Position numbers and translations under genes: made by a program. Of a DNA stretch of 6,022 nucleotides, positions 1-6,022 are shown one piece after another. Source of the DNA: Pseudomonadales bacterium. GTDB lineage: Bacteria > Pseudomonadota > Gammaproteobacteria > Pseudomonadales > Azotimanducaceae. The stretch lies in NCBI GenBank assembly GCA_021295935.1, contig JAGWBL010000071.1, forward strand, positions 1 through 6,022. Direction: 5' to 3'. Within the stretch, counting starts at the first letter, position 1, and every line of letters starts with the position of its first letter. The notes below the pieces were generated by a model. It saw nothing but the letters and a program-made list of their open reading frames with translations, searched no databases and was not told where the DNA came from.

Positions 1-91
1 CCTGCATGTCAAGGACCATGACACCACTGTCAAGATCGAGGACACGGATTCTCGTGACATGCTGTTCGTGATCGGCCCCATGCGGTTGTGA
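1..91 (+). CDS. dnaN: DNA polymerase III beta sliding clamp, C-terminal end (partial)
   Basis: This is the 3' end of a gene that begins left of the window. Reading codons from base 2 gives 29 residues ending in DMLFVIGPMRL, then TGA at 89-91. The E. coli beta clamp ends in YVVMPMRL, and the same spacing of an acidic strand (VKIED), a hydrophobic strand (MLFVI) and the final PMRL is seen here. In the family this tail is the last beta strand of clamp domain 3, and it lies next to the pocket that binds clamp-binding peptides of polymerases and repair proteins. The protein forms a ring on DNA that tethers DNA polymerase III. Its position upstream of gyrB on the same strand fits the usual dnaA-dnaN-(recF)-gyrB cluster. 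Only the tail is visible, so the identification rests on this short match plus the neighbour. Confidence 0.88.
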   Translation, partial: LHVKDHDTTVKIEDTDSRDMLFVIGPMRL

Positions 92-100
92 CGCTGGACC

Positions 101-126
101 GGGCGGGGATTCGGGGCTGCCCGCCC
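101..126 (+). terminator. GC-rich hairpin after dnaN, possible weak terminator
   Basis: GGGCGGG at 101-107 is the exact reverse complement of CCCGCCC at 120-126. This gives a 7-bp all-GC stem with a 12-base loop, starting 9 bases after the dnaN stop codon. No run of T follows (the next bases are CCCTGCAG), so it is not a standard Rho-independent terminator. It may instead protect the 3' end of the dnaN message or cause pausing. The placement is suggestive; the function is inferred. Confidence 0.35.
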
Positions 127-412
127 CCCTGCAGTCCGTCCGTTGGCTCAAGGACGCCAGAAGCTTGGTTGTTCAGGTCCCGAGGGGGTTGTGCTAGACC
201 GCAGGTTTTCAGTCCCCCGATGTCTCTGTTCTGGCAGGTCAAGGCGCCTGGCCAGGGTGCGATGGCTTGGGGCTGGCAACGCATGAGGGACTTAGAATCA
301 GAGGTTTCCAGACGGGATTCTTGACGCGCAGACGTGTTTGTGCGGACCGTCAGGCAAAACACCGCGCTACGGCATGGGCCGGCGTCCAAGGTCTTGTAGC
401 GAGCGCAAGGAA

Positions 413-429
413 CGGCCGCACCGGCCGCA
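413..429. repeat. Tandem CGGCCGCA direct repeat
   Basis: The 8-bp unit CGGCCGCA occurs at 413-420 and again at 422-429, with one base between. Because the core CGGCCG is itself a palindrome, the two cores can also pair as a 6-bp hairpin with a 3-base loop. It lies in the non-coding dnaN-gyrB gap. No known protein site is recognised, and GC-rich DNA produces such repeats by chance fairly often. Confidence 0.4.
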
Positions 430-490
430 ATTGAGCTGGCGCGAGCGTCTTTCGGGCGAATTCGGGGTGATTGCAGACGCCGTTGCTGGT

Positions 491-520
491 CGAGGTGATC
501 ACAAGCCTCGGACGAGAGGC
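491..520 (+). repeat. Overlapping inverted repeats (two alternative hairpins)
   Basis: CGAGG at 491-495 can pair with CCTCG at 506-510, leaving a 10-base loop that holds the palindrome core TGATCA. The overlapping GCCTC at 505-509 can instead pair with GAGGC at 516-520 across a 6-base loop. The two pairings exclude each other. Both stems are only 5 bp, so this may be chance. It is recorded as structure in the leader region, with no assigned role. Confidence 0.25.
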
Positions 521-554
521 CATCCGATGACAGATGGAAGCGCTTTGCCGGACT

Positions 555-593
555 CCGTGGCAGGGCTGACATCGGGGCGATCGCCGTGGCAGG
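555..593. repeat. 10-bp direct repeat flanking a GGCGATCGCC palindrome
   Basis: CCGTGGCAGG appears at 555-564 and at 584-593, 29 bases apart start to start. Just before the second copy, and overlapping it by two bases, is the 10-bp palindrome GGCGATCGCC (576-585). The cluster lies about 100 bases upstream of the parS site in otherwise featureless sequence. It could be a protein-binding array, but I do not recognise the unit. Confidence 0.35.
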
Positions 594-691
594 CCTTCGC
601 AATGCCGGGTCGGACAGAAGGGCGGCAGGCGGGCGCAGAGAAATCAGATCAGTGCGCAGGAGCGCCCCGGCGGACAGCTTACAAGCGGCAA

Positions 692-707
692 TGTTCCACG
701 TGGAACA
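692..707. promoter_or_regulatory. parS: Chromosomal parS centromere-like site (ParB binding)
   Basis: TGTTCCACGTGGAACA is a perfect 16-bp palindrome, and flanking A691 and T708 extend the symmetry to 18 bp. The broadly conserved bacterial parS sequence is TGTTNCACGTGAAACA, and symmetric TGTTCCACGTGGAACA-type sites are known from Pseudomonas. ParB dimers bind such sites, load as CTP-dependent sliding clamps, spread over nearby DNA, recruit SMC-type condensin, and interact with ParA to move the origin region apart. parS sites concentrate near oriC, which agrees with the dnaN and gyrB neighbours. I found no second copy in the window. The centre of the site is 72 bp upstream of the gyrB start codon, so bound ParB could cover the gyrB leader. 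parA and parB are not in this window. Confidence 0.9.
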
Positions 708-745
708 TCGCGATGGCACATGGCATTGGCGCGTTGATTTGAGAC

Positions 746-759
746 AGGCCGGACGGCCT
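746..759 (+). promoter_or_regulatory. Small hairpin abutting the gyrB Shine-Dalgarno
   Basis: AGGCC at 746-750 pairs with GGCCT at 755-759 across the loop GGAC, ending one base before the AGGGA motif at 760-764. In the gyrB message this stem would stand directly 5' of the ribosome binding site. It could influence translation initiation or mRNA stability. The stem is only 5 bp, so the regulatory role is a guess. Confidence 0.3.
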
Positions 760-764
760 AGGGA
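760..764 (+). promoter_or_regulatory. Ribosome binding site that supports the gyrB start
   Basis: AGGGA at 760-764 lies 7 bases before ATG 772-774. It is a modest Shine-Dalgarno match, but it is better than anything found before the in-frame upstream start candidates at 586 and at 691 (inside parS). Together with the match of GyrB length and N-terminus to the family, it decides the start. Confidence 0.65.
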
Positions 765-771
765 CACGAAG

Positions 772-3201
<2,430 letters not shown>

Positions 3202-3286
3202 CCCCACCAATCTCACCAGCGCTCAAGCGCAGGAGACACTCCGAGCAGGAGGCAGCGCATGAGTCGCGCACTGGTGCGCGCAAGCG
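3202..3286. other. Convergent gap between gyrB and trkH
   Basis: These 85 bases separate the ends of two genes that face each other. They contain GCGCTCAAGCGC (3219-3230), a 4-bp hairpin with a 4-base loop, and the stronger inverted repeat at 3265-3280. No gene is supported here. Transcription from both sides must end in or near this region. Confidence 0.6.
3265..3280. terminator. Inverted repeat, possible bidirectional terminator
   Basis: CGCGCAC at 3265-3271 is the exact reverse complement of GTGCGCG at 3274-3280. The practical fold is a 6-bp stem closed by a CTGG tetraloop, six bases past the trkH stop and 63 bases past the gyrB stop. Neither strand has a T-run after the stem, so it is at best a weak intrinsic terminator; Rho-dependent termination is as likely. 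Confidence 0.35.
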
Positions 3287-4741
3287 TCAGGGACGCCAGT
3301 ATCGGGCGGTGAAAAGCACCAACACTGTAAATATCTCCAGTCGCCCCAGTGTCATCGCGCAGACAAGCAGCAGTTTCGAGGGCGCAGACAGCGAAGCGTA
3401 GCCTTCAGCAACATCTCCCAGACCCGGCCCGAGGTTGTTGAGGCATGCAGCCACCGCCGAAAGGGAAGTCTTGAAATCCATGCCTGAAACCAGCAGGAAG
3501 AGATAGAACAGCAAGGCGAACACCGCAACGTACGCCGCAAAGAACCCCCAGACTGCATCGATCACTCGAGCGGACACGGGCTGGGGGCCGAGCTTGATCG
3601 GAAAGACCCCGTGGGGGTGCACCAGCCTGTTGACCTCCCGAACGCCTTGGCGGAGAATCAGCTGGATGCGGTACACCTTGATACCGCCCGCGGTAGACCC
3701 GGCGCAGCCCCCGACGAACGCCGTGATCAAGAGCAGTGCTGGAACGACGCTGGGCCACTTCTCGTAATCCGTCGTGGCGAATCCGGTTGTCGTGGCAAAT
3801 GAGACGGATTGAAAGAGAGTCTCCCGCAGAGCGAGCAGCCAAGTTCCAGGTTCGATTCCTGCAAACCAGACTCGGCCGAAGACAAGGATGGCCATCAGGG
3901 ACAGGAAGCAGAGGTAGAAACGCACTTCCGAGTCGCGGGCGTAGGCGCGTGGGTCGCGCCGGTTCCAGACGGTGAAGTGAAGGCTGAAGTTGATTCCGGA
4001 GAGGATCATGAACCCGATGGCCACCCACTCGACTGCCGCGCTGTCGAAGTGACCGATGCTTGCATCATGAGTCGAGAAGCCACCAATTGCGACCGTGGTG
4101 AAAGCATGGCACATCGCGTCAAACCAGCTCATGCCGGCGAGGAAGTAAGCGCCGGCGCACAGCACGGTGATGCCGAGATAGATGTACCAGAGCGCCTGGG
4201 CTGTCTGCGTGATGCGCGGAGTGAGCTTCTTGTCCTTGACGGAACCGGGTGTTTCGGTTCGGTACAGCTGCATGCCGCCAACCCCAAGCATGGGAAGTAC
4301 GGCAACCGCGAGCACGATGATGCCCATGCCGCCGATCCACTGAAGCAGGCTTCGATAGAGGAGAATGGATCGAAACTGTTCGTCCAAACCAGCAAGCACT
4401 GACGCGCCGGTGGTCGTGATTCCGGAGAACGACTCGAACGCGGCGTCGGCGAACGTGGGAAGCATTCCAGGCGCCAACCAGAACGGAATCGCACCCACGA
4501 ACCCTAGCGACACATAGATCAGCGACGTCACAAGGAAGCCGTCCCTGGCGCGAAGTTCAGCTGGCCGGCGCCATTGAAGACGTAGGATCGCGCCGCACCC
4601 GGTCGTCAATGCAAGGCTCGCCGAGAACGCCCACACTGTGGGCTCTCCCGTCAAGAGAGCCCAAGCCAGCGGAGCGGCGAATGCCGCTCCAAAGATGAGC
4701 AAGACGCTCCCGACTATGCCGAGAAGCGGACGAATTCTCAT
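3287..4741 (-). CDS. trkH: Trk potassium uptake protein, membrane pore subunit
   Basis: TrkH is the potassium-conducting membrane subunit of the Trk system; it works as a dimer gated by the cytoplasmic TrkA ring. The 484-residue length equals the family norm (E. coli about 483). Four membrane-pore-membrane repeats are visible, each with its filter loop: TTTGAS at 109-114, TTVAIGGFST at 215-224, ATTTGFATTD at 316-325 and CLNNLGPGLGDV at 433-444, giving the four filter glycines G112, G220, G320 and G438. The segment GCAGSTAGGIK (345-355) matches the conserved intramembrane loop region thought to gate the pore, and R467 in LGRLEIF matches the conserved arginine in the last helix. The N-terminus MRIRPLLGIVGSVLLIFGAA is a typical first helix with positive residues on the cytoplasmic side. 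The start ATG (4741-4739) overlaps the trkA stop by one base, so the two genes are co-transcribed. The gene converges on gyrB. All key residues appear intact. Confidence 0.96.
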   Translation of the reverse strand: MRIRPLLGIVGSVLLIFGAAFAAPLAWALLTGEPTVWAFSASLALTTGCGAILRLQWRRPAELRARDGFLVTSLIYVSLGFVGAIPFWLAPGMLPTFADAAFESFSGITTTGASVLAGLDEQFRSILLYRSLLQWIGGMGIIVLAVAVLPMLGVGGMQLYRTETPGSVKDKKLTPRITQTAQALWYIYLGITVLCAGAYFLAGMSWFDAMCHAFTTVAIGGFSTHDASIGHFDSAAVEWVAIGFMILSGINFSLHFTVWNRRDPRAYARDSEVRFYLCFLSLMAILVFGRVWFAGIEPGTWLLALRETLFQSVSFATTTGFATTDYEKWPSVVPALLLITAFVGGCAGSTAGGIKVYRIQLILRQGVREVNRLVHPHGVFPIKLGPQPVSARVIDAVWGFFAAYVAVFALLFYLFLLVSGMDFKTSLSAVAACLNNLGPGLGDVAEGYASLSAPSKLLLVCAMTLGRLEIFTVLVLFTARYWRP

Positions 4742-4743
4742 CA
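4739..4743 (-). promoter_or_regulatory. TGATG stop-start overlap coupling trkA and trkH
   Basis: On the minus strand the trkA stop TGA (4743-4741) and the trkH start ATG (4741-4739) share one A. The preceding trkA bases, TCTCCTTTCCACCTC, are pyrimidine-rich and contain no Shine-Dalgarno motif. Translation of trkH therefore probably depends on ribosomes that finish trkA and restart. This would tie the output of the pore subunit to that of its regulator. Confidence 0.65.
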
Positions 4744-6022
4744 GAGGTGGAAAGGAGACAAGGAGAACTGACGCGCTATCTTGCCCGCCGCTTGTTTGTC
4801 CGGCACAAACAAGATGATGGAATCGTTCGCCTGCAGCACCTCCCCTTCAGGCTCGATGATGGCGCGTCCATTCCGGACCAACGCCCCGACCGAGACACCC
4901 GGCCTGAGCGGAAGTTCCTGGACGGTCTTGCCCACGGGCTTGATGGAGGCGCCGTCCTGAATCCGAACCATCATCGCTTCGGCCACTCCCTTGCGAACGC
5001 TGTACGCGTGTTCCACGGCGCCCGTTCGAATCACAGAGAGTATCTCTCCAGCGGCAGCCTGCTTTGGCGAGATGGCCACGTCAAGAAGGTTCCGCAGTTC
5101 CACCAGGTCCGCGTATGCCGAGTTGCTGATCAAGGCGATCGCGTGCGGAATGCCGAGTTGCTTGGCAAGCACGGACGCCATGAAGTTGACTTCGTCATCG
5201 TTGGTCACCGCGCAGAACACGTCAAACTCCTGAAGGAGTTCCTTCTCCAGCATCTCCCGCTGCGTTGCGTCCGCCCTGATCACCGTTGCACGCCTGAGCG
5301 TTTCAGCGGCGCGTGCGGCCTGCTGCTCGTCAGGCTCCAGGACCTTCACGTCGTAACGTCGCTCGATCCGCTTGGCGAGCGCAGTGCCGATGTTTCCGCA
5401 GCCCGCAACGGCAACGCGGCGCACCGGGCGGAAGTCGCCGTTCAGCTCGCGAATCAACTTGTCGATGTCGTCGGGAAAGCAGAGGAAGAACACTTCATCG
5501 TGGTGTTCCAGCATGGTGGTGTCCTTCAGCGCGACCTTGCCTTCGCCCCTATAGATCGCCACGACCTTGAATCGGATCTTGCGAAGGTCACGATGGAGTT
5601 CGGAAAGACGCTTGCCAACCATCGGGCTTGACGGCGAGAGTCGAAGGGCAGCCAGCTTGACCAGTCCTTCGGCAAAGCTCAGCACCTGGAGGCTTCCCGG
5701 ATGCTTCAGCAGTTCGTCAAACTGGTTTACGACCACCTGCTCGGGATTGATCCGCTCGTCGATCGGAATCTGATCGGAGCCCTCAAACAGCCCCTTCGCC
5801 GCTTCCGATCTGTAGGCTGTCGAACGCAAGCGGACAACGTTCGGCCGCGTGTTGTACAGGCACCTGCACACCAGGCTCGCGACGATGTTGACTTCATCAT
5901 CTCCGGTGACGGCGATCAGAAGATCGGCATCTGCCGCTTCGGCCCTCTCCAGCACGTCAGGGTGTGCAGCGTTGCCCTCGACAGTGCGGACATCCAGTTG
6001 TTCGGAGAGAACCTCGAGTCGG
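4741..6022 (-). CDS. trkA: Trk system potassium uptake regulatory protein TrkA (5' end outside window)
   Basis: TrkA is the cytoplasmic nucleotide-binding protein that binds NAD(H) and ATP/ADP and controls the TrkH pore. The window shows 426 residues, the first complete codon being CGA at 6021-6019 (RLEVLSEQLDVRTVEGNAAHP). This aligns with E. coli TrkA from about residue 35, so some 34 residues, including the first glycine-rich GxGxxG loop, lie off the right edge. The GTG at 5955 is an internal codon, not the start. The layout is RCK-N (to about 105), RCK-C (about 105-190), RCK-N (about 200-330) and RCK-C (about 335-420), numbered from the visible first residue. The second Rossmann fold shows GCGNIG at 207-212, and each half has its conserved acidic motif, VTGDDEVN at 38-45 and VTNDDEVN at 272-279. 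The end SPFHL resembles SPFFL of E. coli. It is the first gene of the trkA-trkH unit as far as can be seen; its promoter is outside the window. Confidence 0.95.
   Translation of the reverse strand, partial: RLEVLSEQLDVRTVEGNAAHPDVLERAEAADADLLIAVTGDDEVNIVASLVCRCLYNTRPNVVRLRSTAYRSEAAKGLFEGSDQIPIDERINPEQVVVNQFDELLKHPGSLQVLSFAEGLVKLAALRLSPSSPMVGKRLSELHRDLRKIRFKVVAIYRGEGKVALKDTTMLEHHDEVFFLCFPDDIDKLIRELNGDFRPVRRVAVAGCGNIGTALAKRIERRYDVKVLEPDEQQAARAAETLRRATVIRADATQREMLEKELLQEFDVFCAVTNDDEVNFMASVLAKQLGIPHAIALISNSAYADLVELRNLLDVAISPKQAAAGEILSVIRTGAVEHAYSVRKGVAEAMMVRIQDGASIKPVGKTVQELPLRPGVSVGALVRNGRAIIEPEGEVLQANDSIILFVPDKQAAGKIARQFSLSPFHL

Larger units (their letters stand above)
92..771. other. Long non-coding gap between dnaN and gyrB, with no recF
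   Basis: These 680 bases lie between the dnaN stop and the chosen gyrB start. Open frames cross the gap on both strands. Their translations are rich in Arg, Gly, Pro, Cys and Trp, show no motif I recognise, and lack a good ribosome binding site, so I treat them as chance frames in GC-rich DNA. RecF, which sits here in many proteobacteria, is about 360 residues and would not fit, and I see no Walker A motif of a remnant. The gap contains a hairpin after dnaN, short direct repeats, several palindromes and a parS site; these are listed separately. I found no DnaA boxes (TTATCCACA-like) and no AT-rich unwinding region, so it does not look like oriC. I also found no convincing sigma70 promoter, although gyrB needs one if it is not read through from dnaN. 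Confidence 0.75.

Noticed and set aside
88..324. 78-codon frame starting with GTG that overlaps the dnaN stop by four bases.
   Set aside because: The overlap looks like coupling, but codon use is scattered (AGG, AGA, TTA, TCA), the product is rich in Gly, Pro, Cys and Trp, and there is no recognisable domain.
321..349. Promoter with TTGACG at 321-326.
   Set aside because: The -35 is good, but at 16-18 base spacing the sequence is GGACCG-like, with nothing resembling TATAAT.
338..742. 134-codon plus-strand frame in the dnaN-gyrB gap.
   Set aside because: It runs through the parS palindrome, has a low-information Arg/Gly composition, and has no start signal.
691..771. In-frame ATG inside parS as an alternative gyrB start (giving MFHVEH as N-terminus).
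   Set aside because: The codons are simply the palindrome read in frame. No Shine-Dalgarno precedes it, and family proteins begin near the 772 ATG.
586..771. Upstream extension of the gyrB frame by 62 codons.
   Set aside because: The translation is Arg/Gly-rich, resembles no GyrB N-terminus, and lacks a ribosome binding site.
92..771. Chromosomal origin (oriC) in the gap.
   Set aside because: No DnaA-box-like TTATCCACA motifs and no AT-rich unwinding stretch were found.
3847..3861. tRNA T-arm look-alike CAGGTTCGATTCCTG.
   Set aside because: Only 4 bp of stem form, no acceptor, anticodon or CCA context surrounds it, and the bases are accounted for as trkH codons (AGIEPGT) on the other strand.
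4741..5955. GTG at 5955 as the start of trkA.
   Set aside because: The frame stays open to the window edge, and the upstream residues align with E. coli TrkA from about residue 35, so this codon is internal.

Overview
This window looks like the origin-proximal part of the chromosome of a GC-rich Gram-negative bacterium, most likely a beta- or gammaproteobacterium. Three things point there: the MRL carboxyl end of DnaN, a long (809-residue) GyrB carrying the roughly 170-residue insert in the TOPRIM half typical of Gram-negative GyrB, and a two-gene trkA-trkH potassium uptake unit of the E. coli type. I cannot name a genus. The dnaN-gyrB order without recF in between is familiar from many betaproteobacteria, but the GyrB ATPase domain alone does not settle the class.

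Layout, left to right. Positions 1-91 are the last 29 codons of dnaN (+ strand). Positions 92-771 form an unusually long 680-bp stretch with no credible gene. It holds a GC-rich hairpin just after dnaN, several short repeats and palindromes, and, 64 bp before the gyrB start codon, one perfect 16-bp palindrome TGTTCCACGTGGAACA (692-707). This matches the ParB-binding parS centromere site. A short hairpin and a modest Shine-Dalgarno sequence then lead into gyrB (772-3201, +). An 85-bp convergent gap with a small hairpin separates gyrB from trkH (3287-4741, -). trkH is preceded by trkA (4741 to beyond the right edge, -), and the stop codon of trkA shares one base with the start codon of trkH.

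How the parts work together. DnaN (replication clamp), GyrB (supercoiling) and parS (origin segregation and condensin loading through ParB) all serve chromosome replication and partition, and all normally sit close to oriC. TrkH (membrane pore) and TrkA (cytoplasmic NAD/ATP-sensing ring) form one potassium uptake system and are probably made from one mRNA that runs toward gyrB.

I see no mobile element, CRISPR array, tRNA, rRNA or clearly new system. The points most worth a second look are the parS site, the 680-bp gap around it, and an abrupt AT-rich, rare-codon patch late in gyrB (about 2871-2914).
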